DNA of 64,000 nucleotides from Brachynemurus nebulosus (GCA_035578155.1 JAPWDM010000076.1:393315-457314), one strand, 5' to 3'. Counted from the stretch's first letter, positions 32,808-44,425 are shown. Numbers and translations are program-made. Notes: generated by a model from the sequence alone, not told the origin.

Positions 32808-34379
32808 TGGCGACCATTAAACAAATAAAAGAACTGTTTGATGAAAATAAAATGGAAATAAACTCAAAATTCAGTGAAATAAATTTAAAATTAATTGAAA
32901 ATAATAAAAAATGTGAGGAGTTCAAAGAAGAAATAAACTGCAAAATAGCTGAAAGTGATAGAAAATTTGAAGAAAAATTTAATCAGCTAAATAACTACCT
33001 TTTAAATTGGAGTGACGAATTTGAAAAGAGATGGGCCAGCTACAAAAACGACGCGAGAATAGAACAACAACGGCAAATTGAAGAAAAAGTCAGCGAAAAG
33101 TGGAACAGATGAAGAATGAAATAATGGAGAAGACGGCGGCAGTAGAAGAAAGAATAGGCGTCAGTTTGCAGCAACAAGTGGATGAATTATCGGAGGTCAA
33201 ACACATGGTCAGTGATAACAACGAAGAAATTGGACAACTCAAGCAGTTCAAGGAAAAGCAAGAACAGGATAATATAAGAAAATTGCAGCTACAAGTAAGT
33301 AGTATTAAGGAGGAAATCAAAAACAAACGTAACAAATTTAGTAGGTGATATCAGCTTAACTGATAAAATTGATGATTCAAAAATTAGGAAATATACAGTG
33401 ATAATGAAGAATATCTTTGTTTTGATTTTCTCAATGAGTTAAAAATGCATTTTAAAAGATATAATATTACTAGTAATGTACTTAAATTAAGAATTGCGGA
33501 GGAAAAATTAGACGATGTAGCTAGAATTAGATATGAAAATAATGAGGTAAAACTTGAAAGTTTTGTTGAATTTGAAAATTATATAAAAACACACTTCTGG
33601 AATGATAACGAAGAAGCGCGATTAAGAATGAAAATTCTTGATCCAAAAGCAAGAAAATAGATATGAATAGATATAAAACACCGGAGAAATATCTATTAAC
33701 AGTAGTAAATTTGTCTAAATATTTAAAAAATCCTCCTAATGTTAAAATAGTAATTGGATCTGTCTTTGCACAACTTTCCAATTATTTTAGAACGGACATG
33801 GGATCATATCCATGTGATAATGTTGACGAGGCCTTAGAAATATTACAATTTTTTAAGGAAAATAATAATTGGAATAATAAAAATCAGTCTAGAGGTGTGT
33901 CTAATTACAGTAATAATGGTAGTTTTAATGATCGATATAATCAATATAATAATAACAATTTAAATGGGATGCAATCACCAAGTCGAAGTTATAACCGAAA
34001 TCAAACACCGTTAAGAAGTAGAGGCTTCAATAATAATAATAACGGTCGAATATATTCTCGGAATCAAAACCATAACAATTACATAAACAGTAACGGTAAT
34101 TATGAATTTAACGGAAATAGGTATAACCGTTACAATAATAATTCCATAGATAATAGTTTAGGGTCTCCTTTTAATAATGCTAATAGTAACGAAAGTGGAA
34201 ATATAGCCAATCAACCGGGTGTAACCCCAATTAGGGTTAATAGTATTGAAATTTCCCAAACAGAACCTGAATCGACTACAATGCAAAACACAGGAAATAG
34301 TGAGACTTTTTTAGGACAAGTGAACGGTTGGAATCCGAACCAACCGCCCAAATTGTTAAATAGAAGTTCAAACATATAA
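32808..34379 (+). pseudogene. gag of the gypsy element, frameshifted
   Basis: Start chosen at ATG 32808 (MATIKQIKELFDEN). The first 100 codons and the next segment (33100-33348) are coiled-coil-like, rich in Glu, Lys and Gln. Capsid-like text follows: FLNELKMHFKRYN, FENYIKTHFWND and ARLRMKIL (33430-33660). From 33663 come RYKTPEKYLLTVVNLSKYL and LSNYFRTDMGSYPC (capsid C-terminal region), then a long Asn-rich tail to a TAA at 34379. Frame changes occur near 33095, 33345-33420 and 33655. No CCHC knuckle is visible; the Asn-rich tail with RSYNRNQ-type basic repeats may replace it. Confidence 0.7.
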
Positions 34380-34533
34380 GTATTAATGATAATAAACTTC
34401 AATTACCATACAATTTAGATAACAAAAATAATGAATCCCAATTAATTGCATCGATTAGTGGTATTGAAAAGGATCTAACAAGCGACATTAATAATGATAA
34501 AGGCACAAACACAAGTAGTGATATTTTACCTTT

Positions 34534-35041
34534 TTATAGAAAGTTTTTATAGGAAAAACAGGGGCAAAAATACTCATTGATAGTGGTGCCGAAATTAGTT
34601 GTGTATCACAGGATTTTTTTGAAACAAATATATAATGATAATAAGGATAATAAGGAATGTTATCTAACCGAATTAAAAGTCGTAGGGATTAAATTTTTGA
34701 TGGCAAATAATAAATTAGTAAATAATGTACGTAGTATGGCTATTTTGCCTATTAAATTAAATGAGAAGTATTCAGTATTTATTAATGCATATGTGTTGCC
34801 CAAATTAAATTCATCTGTTATTATAGGTGCCGATGTATTGAGAGAGTATGATTGTCTTTTGAATTTCCAAAACAAAAATATTACATTTAAAATTTCCGAT
34901 GTCGATATAACAATGCCATTCGTCGGTGGAATTAATAAACAACATTTCCATAAACTTAATTTAATTGTTACAAATGATGGAGATTGCAATACCATAGTTA
35001 ACGAAAATCAAAATTTTGAATTTGATGAATTTGAAATCTAA
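34534..35041 (+). pseudogene. Retropepsin of gypsy pol
   Basis: The catalytic motif LIDSGAEIS lies at 34573-34599 (DSGA codons 34579-34590). The frame breaks in a T7 run at about 34613-34619, and the rest continues in another frame with MANNKL and SVIIGADVLREYDC (the second conserved region, I-I-G-A-D). Function would be processing of Gag-Pol; the shift prevents a whole protease. Confidence 0.75.
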
Positions 35042-36063
35042 TCCCTTTTTAAAAATACAGTCTGTTTATAAACTAATATACAATATTAATAATAATAATA
35101 ATAATGTGACCGGATATGACAAATGGGATGATACAAGTGAAACAAAATTGGATTTTATTCAAAAATGTGTTAATGATATTAATGCCTTAAGTTCAGTTGA
35201 AAAAGCTTTGTTTCATAAAATTTTAATAAATAACTTAGAAGTATTTTCCTAAAAAACCAGGTAAATGTAATCAGTTCCAATACAAATTTAATGTAATTAA
35301 TAACCAGGTTTTCCAGAAAACATACCCAATTCCTATGTCAAAAAGAGCAGCGGTAGCTGAGGAATTACAAAAATTATTGGATTGGGGTGTTATTGAAAAA
35401 AGTTATTCCCCGTATTGTAGCGCATTATTAGCAGTCCCAAAGGCTGACAATAAAGTTCGTGTTGTACTAGATGCCCGTCAAATTAACTTAATTATTGAGC
35501 CTGATTGCGAGAGACCAGTACCCATTGAAGAAATGCTTATTAGTTTTTATGGAGTTAAATATATTTCCGTATTAGATTTGAGTCAAAATTATCTGCAAAT
35601 ACCTCTACATGAGGATTGTAAAAAATAGACTTCCTTCATATTTCAAGGTCAGTCGTACTGTTATAATCGGGTTGCTTTTGGTATGAACATATCCATGGCG
35701 GCATTCAATAAGTGCCTTAGTCAGGTTTTAGGTCCGAACATTGTAAAATTTTGTAAGTGCTATGTGGATGATATTATAATATTGTCGAAAACTGTTAATG
35801 ATCATATTGAACATTTAGATATAGTATTTAAAAAGTTACGTCAAGCAGGAATGACATTAAATTTAGCAAAATGTCATTTTCTTAAAAAGGAAATTAAGTA
35901 TTTGGGTCACATAATATCGGTTGATAATGGCATAAAACCTGACGCGGGTAAAATTGAAGCTATTCAGAATTTTCCAAGTCCAACAAATAAAAAGGAATTA
36001 CAATCCTTTCTGGGTTTTACAAATTTTTATCGAAGATACATTCCTTATTATAGCGATTATTAA
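35016..36063 (+). pseudogene. Reverse transcriptase of gypsy pol, three lesions
   Basis: Linker text (35016-35252) ends at a stop in an A6 run just before PGKCNQFQYKF. RT then reads EELQKLLDWGVIEKSYSPYC, KVRVVLDARQINLI and VLDLSQNYLQIPL (motif A Asp) to a TAG at 35626-35628, which lies at a Tyr position in relatives. The same frame continues FIFQGQSYCYNRVAFGM and KCYVDDIIIL (motif C, YVDD), then KCHFLKKEIKYLGHII and SFLGFTNFYRRYIP, stopping at 36061-36063. Catalytic residues are intact. Confidence 0.82.
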
Positions 36064-36065
36064 AA

Positions 36066-37811
36066 AATAATAAAACTTGGATATGGACTGATGAACATCA
36101 AAGTAACTTTATTAAATTCAAAGAAGCCTTTTTACAACCTATATTATTAGCTCAACCCGATTATTCTAAAGAATTCTATATAGAAACAGATGCGTCTCAA
36201 ATAGCAGTTGCTGGGCATTGCTATCAAATGGATGAAAACGGAAATAAAAAGACCATAGCGTTTGTAGGAAGGGTATTAACTGAGTTAGAAAAAAAATACG
36301 GTGTGTCTGAAATTGAGTTGCTCAGTATAGTATACGCTTGTCAGCGATTAAAAACGCTTATCTTAGGATATAGAATCATAATTAGAACTGACCATAGGGC
36401 TCTAGAATCAATAGTAAAATGTCGAAACATTAACCCTAGATTAACACGTTGGGGAATATTTTTGAGCCAGTTTAATTTTCGAATAGAATATATAACAGCT
36501 AAGGAAAATGAAATAGCTGACTTTTTATCACGAAGGCCATTTCCCAAAGGTGTAAAACAAACTTATCAAATCAACGAAATGAATATTGATGAAAATCCAC
36601 TTTGTGTAGAATTTTTCAACAACATTTATAAATATCAAAGTCAGGATGAAAATTTAAAGGGAATTATACAAAAACTACCTGAAAATAGAAATTTAAACAA
36701 ACATTACATGCTACATGATGGTATTTTGTTTTTTAGACGTGACGAATTGTCTGATTTATGGTTATTATGTATTCCTAAACCTTTTGTTGAAACGATTATA
36801 TATGATATTCATTTGAGAAGGGGACATGAAGGGTCTAATAAATTATATAAATATTTAAAACAACTACTTTATTTTAAAAATATGAATAAACATATCAAAA
36901 GAATCACTAGGGCATGCGATGTTTGTCAAAAAGCAAAAATTAATAGGCATCCGGTTGTGGGAGCTTTAAACCCGATTATACCAACTTTTCCCTTTGAATT
37001 AGTAACAGTGGCTCTCTTTGGCCCATTACCCATTAGCACAGGTGGAGCAAATTACATTTTTGTGGTTTTAGAGGTTTTTACAAAGTACCTTAAGTTATAT
37101 CCAGTAAAAAAGCCGACGGCTAAAAAGTTAGCTAGAAAAATAGTTAAAGATTATAGTAGCGAACTGAAAAAACCAATATCATGTTTAAGTGATCAAGGGC
37201 CACAATTTCGAAGTAAACACTGGGTCAAAATTTTACAGGATAATAATATTGAAGTTAAATATGCTTCTCCTTATCATCCGCAAGGAGTTCCTGTAGAAAG
37301 ATATATGGCTGAATTGGGTAATTTCTTCAGAATTTATTGTATTGAGAGACATCAATCTTGGGCCAATTTTGTAAAAGATAAAGAATTACTTTTGAATTGT
37401 TCAATAAGTGATACTACTGAATACACTCCTTGGGAATTAATCCATGGTGCAAAACCGTATAATTATCTAGAATCTATCATTAATTATCCTAAAAGAACTG
37501 ATATTGCTATGGATGTCAAATGGGTAATTGTCAGGGAAAATCTGGTTAAAAAGGGAAACATGCGTAAGGTAAGATTTGATAATTCGAACAATATTGCGGA
37601 TTTTAATATTGGTGATCTTGTTTTAATAAAAGCTCATCATCTATCTAATTTTGCTGAAAAACAAACGAGTAAGTTTTTTCACTTGTATCATGGCCCTTAC
37701 AAAATTTCTGAAAATATGGGAAATAATTTATTCAAATTGATTAACATTGATAATCAAAAAGAAATTGGAATCCGCAATTCATCCGAATTAAAATATTATT
37801 ACGACAGATAA
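36066..37811 (+). CDS. RNase H and integrase of gypsy pol, integrase first Asp lost
   Basis: Open without a stop to the TAA at 37811, but entered by frameshift. RNase H: EFYIETDASQIAVAG, VSEIELLSIVYA, IIRTDHRALES and ENEIADFLSRRP give all four acidic residues. Integrase: H-x3-H (HLRRGHEG) and C-x2-C (CDVCQ) zinc domain; core LVTVALFGPLPI, SDQGPQF and PVERYMAELG. Relatives have Asp in VDLFGPLP; here the codon at 37011-37013 is GCT (Ala), one base from GAT. The second Asp and the Glu are present. A C-terminal GPYKI region (chromodomain-like position) follows. Confidence 0.85.
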   Translation, partial: NNKTWIWTDEHQSNFIKFKEAFLQPILLAQPDYSKEFYIETDASQIAVAGHCYQMDENGNKKTIAFVGRVLTELEKKYGVSEIELLSIVYACQRLKTLILGYRIIIRTDHRALESIVKCRNINPRLTRWGIFLSQFNFRIEYITAKENEIADFLSRRPFPKGVKQTYQINEMNIDENPLCVEFFNNIYKYQSQDENLKGIIQKLPENRNLNKHYMLHDGILFFRRDELSDLWLLCIPKPFVETIIYDIHLRRGHEGSNKLYKYLKQLLYFKNMNKHIKRITRACDVCQKAKINRHPVVGALNPIIPTFPFELVTVALFGPLPISTGGANYIFVVLEVFTKYLKLYPVKKPTAKKLARKIVKDYSSELKKPISCLSDQGPQFRSKHWVKILQDNNIEVKYASPYHPQGVPVERYMAELGNFFRIYCIERHQSWANFVKDKELLLNCSISDTTEYTPWELIHGAKPYNYLESIINYPKRTDIAMDVKWVIVRENLVKKGNMRKVRFDNSNNIADFNIGDLVLIKAHHLSNFAEKQTSKFFHLYHGPYKISENMGNNLFKLINIDNQKEIGIRNSSELKYYYDR

Positions 37812-38181
37812 TTCAATAAATTGTCCTATGAATTACCGTTGATATAAAAATATGTAATAAAGTGTATGTATCCGCTTTATGTTAAAAAATTATTAACTAA
37901 ACTACAGAATGTACCAGTTCAATTCATCTTATATGATTTATTAATTTCTGTTTTATAATTGATAAATTATAATAGTGGTTGATTCATGTATTTGAATATA
38001 TTTTGAAACGAAAGTACGATTTCTTATGCATTCATTTGAATGATTGATTCTGGATTATTGTTATTGGATTGAATGTAATAATCTCGTACTAGTGAAGTGC
38101 GATTAGGACGGATCTGACTTTGTACGATTAGTAAGCGGCAGCTATACGACTTAGTTCGGATCCAGTGTAGGAGTTGAAACT

Positions 38182-38382
38182 TTAAACTTTATCGAATTGC
38201 TTGATTACTGAGTTTGAGGAGGCGGGTGTATTATTATTATTTGTACCGAACCCGATCACAGTATGCTTCACATCTGGGATCAAACCCGCTTGTCCTGGTG
38301 TAACTTTATAAATATTGGGGGGTTTATATATGTAGTTTCCGTTGTATCCTTGCCAGAATGTGTTGGTATGCCGCCCAACCAT
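38182..38382 (-). other. Short unrecognised open frame
   Basis: 66 codons, MVGRHTNTFWQGYNGNYIYK, PPNIYKVTPGQAGLIPDV and HTVIGFGTNNNN. The composition is more protein-like than the surroundings (Gly, Pro, Tyr), but I cannot assign it. It lies on the same strand as the THAP gene, 117 bp beyond its stop. Confidence 0.25.
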
Positions 38383-38390
38383 TCCACATA

Positions 38391-38398
38391 GTAAATTT
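38391..38398. repeat. GTAAATTT, left copy of candidate 8-bp target duplication
   Basis: Matches 45465-45472. The pair brackets the THAP gene. An 8-mer match in AT-rich DNA can be chance. Confidence 0.3.
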
Positions 38399-38498
38399 CA
38401 CAGGGAATAACTTTTTGGGGTTTTTAAGGTTATAAATTAGCCATGGTGTTTGGTGAGCCAAGAGTTGCCACTCAACACAACATTTTTTTTTGTTATTC

Positions 38499-39276
38499 CT
38501 ATAGTAGAGTCAATTTTTCTAGTTTTAGTATTTCTATTATTTGAATCTCAGTATTTAATTTTCGTTGTAACGTGGCTATTTGCTTTTTTAACAAACGAAT
38601 ATTTACATTATTATCATCGGCGGTAAGACAAACCGTTGATGGAAGCGTCGAATCTTGACAACGATTTAAATTCATCACGGAAGAGGAAAAAGTATCACAA
38701 TCACGATCAAGAAGGTCAGATGAATTTTGTTGCGTTTCGGACTGATTTGTTGATACACTTAAAATGCAATTCGGTACATCATTCTTATTACTAATCTCGG
38801 TACTTCTACCACTATCAGGCAAAAATAAGTTTGGTAACGCAGGATCAGTGGCAGAACGAATATTCACACAATTATCATTGGCGGTAAGAGAAACCGTAGA
38901 TGGAAGCGTCGAATCTTGACAACGATTTAAATTCATCATAGAAGAGGAAAGACTATCACAATCACGATCAAGAAGGTCAGATGAATTTTGTTGCGTTTCG
39001 GACTGATTTGTTGATACACTTAAAATGCAATTCGGTACATCATTCTTATTACTAATTTCAGTAGTGCTGCCACGGTTGCCACAATCAGGCAAAAACAAGT
39101 TTGGTAATGCAGGACCAGTGGCAGTACATATTAATCTACGAATGCGCCCGTTACAATTTCTAAAGAAACTCTTCTCGTCGAAGTGTTCTGAGCACAACCT
39201 TTTCTCATTGAGTTGTTTTGGTGATAGATCGAATAGCTCATTGTTACCACTCCGGAGAACCCATTCTTCAGCAACG
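38499..39276 (-). CDS. THAP-domain protein, exon 2 (terminal)
   Basis: Begins after acceptor T12-CTAG (AG at 39277-39278); the first base completes the Ser codon split by the intron (AG|C), then VAEEWVLRSGNNELFDLS, LNEKRLCSEHFDEKSFFR (the C-x2-H of the C2CH zinc site and the invariant Trp) and ALPNLFLPD (position of the AVPTIF motif). Together with exon 1 the protein is about 290 residues. Residues after the domain contain a 261-bp in-frame tandem duplication, including a second ALPNLFLPD, and the C-terminus is a heptad-like coiled coil (NIRLLKKQIATLQRKLNTE). THAP domains bind DNA and occur in P-element transposases and host regulators; no transposase domain follows. Confidence 0.75.
38602..39125 (-). 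repeat. 261-bp in-frame tandem duplication inside THAP exon 2
   Basis: The block containing CGGTAAGA(C/G)AAACCGT and ATCTTGACAACGATTTAAAT repeats at an offset of 261 bp (87 codons) with about 93 percent identity. Both copies remain open. Confidence 0.85.
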
Positions 39277-40286
39277 CTAGAAAAAAAAAAAAATTCATAT
39301 CATAACTCATAAAAAGCTAGGTAAAAGATGAACAGAGAATGTCTCAACTAAATATGTCGATGTCTCAACTAAGTATGTTCCGATACCTTAGGTCCTCAAC
39401 AATTATTTTTTGAAATTTTTTCTTCACATATTGTTAGTTCGTCGTTTGTTCTTTATTGTTCGTCATTTATTATTGTTTGTTCGTATATTGTTTATTTATA
39501 AAAAATTACATAAAAATGCAAACTCAGACTAGCACCCCACATACTATTTATGGTTTTTTTAAATTGCTATTGGCCTTTTATTATGAATAAACGTTTGTTC
39601 TTATATAAACGACGTTTGTTCTATCATCAAAGGGACTTCTTTCAGCTTTAATTAACAACTTTTTACATTTTTTTATTAGTTCAATTGTCATGCCATAGTA
39701 GCAGCATTGCGCATGCGCCAATTGTACTTTTAAGCGGTTCTTTTTAAAATAAAAGAAAAATGACAGAATCTAAGAAAGTTATACAATGTATTCTTTATGT
39801 ACTAAAAGTGTTCTTAATTATTAAAGGGATAATGATAAGCTATAATAGGAAAAATTACTTTAATCCGTTCAATGTATTTTAATTAAAAGTATAATGTATT
39901 TGATAGATTTGAGCGTTACTTTATGGTATTCCATTTTAAAATAAAAAGACAATTTTTATTTTAAGGGTTTTAAGGATTTTTAAAATATCGTCAGAGAAAT
40001 TATAGCATTTTAATAAATACACCAATTTCAAGCAACTGAACCGAAGCAGTCTGACAACCCTGTATATTAAATAACTAGTTTATTCGTATTTACTTGTAAA
40101 CAATATTGAAAAATTCATGATAGCATTTTTTTAAAGAAAAAAATTCAAATTGTATGTAATAATGCTGGCGTTCCAGACGAAAATTTTGTTAGCCTAACGT
40201 CAGCTAACGGAGCTTTCACTGTTACAAACCAGAGGGCTCTGATTCAAAAATTAATGCACGTTAAATATTTTGTCACGGTATAAATA

Positions 40287-41157
40287 CTGCCATATAGTTG
40301 GCAGTCGAAAAATTTCTTTTAAATTGAAAATACTTTTATTCGATTGGGAATCATTTGGGAAAATTTAGGAATATAATTTTTTTATTTAGGACATTATAAT
40401 TAGTGAGTAATTAATTAGTCTTTTTTTAGCGTATAGTTAGCAGACATGAAAATAAAAAATATTTAATTTTACGTTATTTGATAGTAAACAGTTTGGGAAG
40501 AACATTAAAATTAATCACACCATTTGGGAATTCATAATTAATTAATTATTCCGGTTTTTCTGTTTACGATTTTACATGTACAATATATTTAATGACTGAC
40601 GCCACTGACTAATATGGCGGCAAAATTCAAACACTTTTGTATGTTAAAATTATGAATTATTTTTCGAATTGTACTTCATTAGTATGTTGTATATTATAAC
40701 ATAACTTTTCAATTTATACTTTCCGTCAATAAAATTATGTAAAATGTAAATATACAGCATACTAATGAAGTACAGTTCAAAAAATAATTCATAATTTTAA
40801 CATACAAAAGTGTTTGAATTTTGCCGCCATATTAGTCAGTGGCGTCAGTCATTAAATATATTGTACATGTAAAATCGTAAACAGAAAAATCGGCATAATT
40901 AATTAATTATGAATTCCCAAATGGTGTGATTAATTTTAATGTTCTTCCCAAACTGTTTACTATCAAATAACGTAAAATTAAATATTTTTTATTTTCATGT
41001 CTGCTAACTATACGCTAAAAAAAGACTAATTAATTACTCACTAATTATAATGTCCTAAATAAAAAAATTATATTTCTAAATTTTCCCAAATGATTCCCAA
41101 TCGAATAAAAGTATTTTCAATTTAAAAGAAATTTTTCGACTGCCAACTATATGGCAG
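40287..41157. mobile_element. Near-perfect palindromic element, 408-bp arms
   Basis: Arms 40287-40694 and 40750-41157 are reverse complements with few differences; the loop is 55 bp. The outer tip CTGCCATATAGTTGGCAG is itself palindromic. No coding capacity. Structure fits a long-TIR MITE or a recent inverted duplication; high arm identity means it is younger than the other inverted repeats in the intron. Confidence 0.85.
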
Positions 41158-41164
41158 TTCCATC

Positions 41165-41475
41165 AACTATACTTTGGATATAAATCAATCGAATTGTACA
41201 ATATAACTGTTTCTTTTTTCTACAAGTTTGACTTTGATTATTATTTTCAATTACCTAGCAACGCTATTTAATTTCAGTTTTTCTGTAAATTGTGCTTGCT
41301 GATTGATTTAAAAGAGGGAGTAAAAATATTTTTTAGTCCCTTGGGACTAAAAATGATACTTTTAGTCCCTTGGGACTAAAAATGATACTTTTAGTCCCTT
41401 GGAACTAAAAGTGGCACTTTACTCCCTATTATGAGGGAATAAATCATGTCTTTTAGTCCCGGAATTGCAAAAAGT
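41165..41475. repeat. Duplicated block, copy 1
   Basis: From TATACTTTGGATA(TA)AATCAAT to TTTTAGTCCCGGAATTGCA. A diverged direct copy lies at 44155-44415. Confidence 0.7.
41331..41417. repeat. Three 29-bp palindromic tandem units
   Basis: Units TTTTAGTCCCTTGGGACTAA... start at 41331, 41360 and 41389; each holds the palindrome TTAGTCCCTTGGGACTAA. The third has one change (GGAACTAAAA). Confidence 0.9.
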
Positions 41476-42399
41476 ATATTTTTTAACGTTATTTCAAAAA
41501 TAATTTAAATTGAGTGTCAAAGTTGAATTGAAATAATTTGAGTGTTCTTATCAAGTGCGACTATCTCTATTTTTTGTTTTAATTTTTCTGTTCAATGTTT
41601 CAACCTGTTATTGAAAAGTCACGAGTTGAGGGCGAAAAAATATCATTTTAAAACTCAGAAAGAGCAAATTAGAGTTAAAATTCAAAGAAAAATGACATAA
41701 AACTGTTTTCCCGGTAAAACTTTCTGCAAAGTATTTAAAATTTAAAAAAATTTTTTTTTCAAAATATACTGACTACGAAATCCTAACTTAATGCAGGTTT
41801 AATACCCTTTTATTTTAAAAAAATACAACAGATAGTTGAAACATAATCCTGTCAATTGATATTTATACGCACGGAACGTCCCTAAATAAACTTCCAAAAG
41901 AAAAATCTTGAATGTAAATTTTTGCATTTTTACGGGCTATCTTTTGATAAATTTACTGTATTATTTATTTTTAAATTATTTCGTACAATAGAATAGACGC
42001 TAAAATGTTCAAATTTGCAGATCTTTTGTCTGTAAATTACTTAATGATAATACGTACGCCTGCTTTGGTATTTCCAATAAAAATATACCTGTTAAATAGG
42101 TTGATATAATAAATTTGAAATAGAATTACGAGTACAACAAAGCAATATTGTTAATTTTAACACATTTGAATATTTTATTATTTTATTGCTTTGGTAGGTT
42201 TTGCCTCTCTTTTCTCTGGTTAGGTATATATTTATTTTATTATCAAAGCTGTGGTCCACATTATACGACGAACATACAAAAAGAATTAAAAAATTATTCA
42301 AAATTTTGGGGTGCTCTTTGGTTGTATGAAAAATACATACAAGGAATGTACTCATACGAAAACTGCTTGACAAATACTAACACGAAATCTCACACAGAA

Positions 42400-44050
42400 A
42401 ATTTTGTATATGGAAAAATATTCACACAGAAAAGTCTTCATATAGAAAAATACGTACAAGAAAAATACCCATGTTAATAAATTCTCACACTGATACGCTC
42501 ACATTAATTAATAAACAGATGACACAAAATTAGTATTTCATGAATTTCTCAAACAAGTAAGTTGTTTAATGAAAAGTTAGACATCTTAGAATCTAAACTA
42601 AATTAGCGGTCTCGTTTTATCCCGGTAGAATATTCCCGTGGCAGAAAATACAATTTTATTATAATGATACCAGATTGGCTGAACAGACTTTAACTAAATT
42701 TGGTGTTAAGATATAGTGTATATGATTTGGATTAACACAAATTATAAATTTTATCCTGATGAAGAGTTCCTACGGGGTCACTCACTACATAACAGCTGCG
42801 TTAGTTTATTAAATTAAATTCGGTATGGATATCTTAATCCCAAATACTAATATTAAAAATGCGAAAGTGAGTTTGTTTGTTTGATTGGGTTTCACGCCAA
42901 TGTTATTTTATTATACTTAAATTTATGAGGGTGTAAACATAAGACAGGTAAAAAATTAAATTATTCAAAATCGGAAACATAACAATAAACATTATCAAAC
43001 TTATCTTAAAATTTGGCAAAATAATATAAACGTCCATTATTTTTATACCTGTTACTTGAAATTTTTTAAAATTATTTTACTTTTATTATTGTATGTAAAA
43101 CCTATGTAATTGATTCAAGATAAATAGGGTATGTTTATTAAATTTCATGGAATTCGGTTTAGTTATTTGGATTATTTATTGATTAGATAATTGGTTTTGT
43201 ATCCCACAGGAACTAAAACCGGAATAAATTTTATCTGATGTATTAATCCAATATATAGAGTTTAGTTAAAATCGATTTAGCTCTGGTATCATAATAAATT
43301 TGTAATTTTTCTTACGAGATATAACAAGACCGGTAATTTAGTTTAGATTCTAAGATGTTTAACATTTCATTAAACAACTTGTTTGAGGAATTCAGAAATA
43401 TTAATTTTGTGTTATTTGTTTATTAATTAGGGTAGTTGGTGGGTAGAACAATTTTTCAAAGGATTTTAACGAAACTTCTCTAGGTATTTATTTAATTCAA
43501 TACCAATAATACGAGCCTATTCCAGTTAAAATTAACTACTTAATTTTGAGAATTGGTAATTTTAACAGGGACTCTTATGGGAAAACTATTTATTTTTTTT
43601 AATGAAATGAAAACGTGTCAAAGGAATTTGATAAAAATTTAATATCTTTGTAACTTTGTATTTTATTTTAAAGTTACAAACCATATTTTAAAAAAAAAGA
43701 AAATAAAAATTACTGACCACGCCGTTTTTGAAATATAATTTATGAAAATCATTTTACAACAATTTTCAACGCTTTTTCAGCAATGCTTTTATATTGCTAC
43801 AGCATAAGCGCGCGGAAATTCAAACAAACAAGTGGTATACAAATATAATAATTAATAAGTAAAAAATATTAAGACATTATTTAATTTTTGATAAGAGAAA
43901 ATTTGATCGCTGAGCTATACTTTTGTACTGTCTCGGAGCAACTACGTTAATGTGAGCATTTATCAGTGTGAAAATTTATCAACGTGGGCATTTTTCTTGT
44001 GCGCATTGTTCTGTGTGAACACTTTTCCGTGTGCGAAATATAAAACGTAT
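42400..44050. mobile_element. Diverged long inverted repeat interrupted by a MITE
   Basis: Left arm about 42400-42775; right arm about 43175-43429 plus 43947-44045. Paired landmarks: TCACACAGAAAAGTCT, TACAAGAAAAATACCCATG, CACTGATACGCTCACATTAATTAAT, CATCTTAGAATCTAAACTAA and TAATGATACCAGA, each with its complement in mirrored order. Identity roughly 75-80 percent. Confidence 0.7.
43430..43946. mobile_element. Harbinger-like MITE with TTA target duplication
   Basis: 517 bp flanked by TTA (43427-43429 and 43947-43949). Ends GGGTAGTTGGTGGG and (complement) CGTAGTTGCTCCG share a GTAGTTG core. The intact left arm of the host inverted repeat (42503-42515) shows the empty site with a single TTA, so the insertion and duplication are directly demonstrated. 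A TTA (TWA) 3-bp duplication and G-rich ends fit PIF/Harbinger. Confidence 0.8.
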
Positions 44051-44154
44051 TTTATAAAACGTAGAGAATTTTTCTTCACTCATTTTATTTTATTTTAAAG
44101 AAATAGGCTTGGGTTTTTTAAATATAATTCAAATTGTATGAAATAATATTACAT

Positions 44155-44425
44155 CAAGTATACTTTGGATAAATCAATTAGACAATACCAGTGAAGCGAG
44201 TCTTTGTTCTCTGACAATACAGTATAATGGTTTGTCTTTATCATCAAGTTTAAATATGTAATCATTTTAAATTATCTAGCAATACTATTTAACTAAAATT
44301 CACTGATTGGTTTAAAGTAGGAGCAAAAGTTTTTTTAGTCCCTTGAGATAAAAAATAACACTATTCTCCCTATTACAAAAGTCTAAATCGTGTATTTTAG
44401 TGCCGGAATTGCATAATATTTGTTT
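44155..44425. repeat. Duplicated block, copy 2
   Basis: Direct, diverged copy of 41165-41475 (AGTATACTTTGGATAAATCAAT ... TTTTAGTGCCGGAATTGCA), with only one of the three 29-bp units. Confidence 0.65.

Larger units (their letters stand above)
37812..38398. other. Post-pol region
   Basis: Probably the gypsy 3' non-coding DNA up to the candidate insertion point at 38391-38398. No env-like frame. Confidence 0.5.

Noticed and set aside
37812..38398. env gene downstream of gypsy integrase
   Set aside because: No long frame, signal peptide, furin site or membrane anchor visible.
42839..42905. ATGCGAAAGTGAGTTTGTTTG motif as a Helitron end
   Set aside because: The word recalls a widespread insect repeat, but the CTRR end and hairpin are not visible, so there is no assignment.
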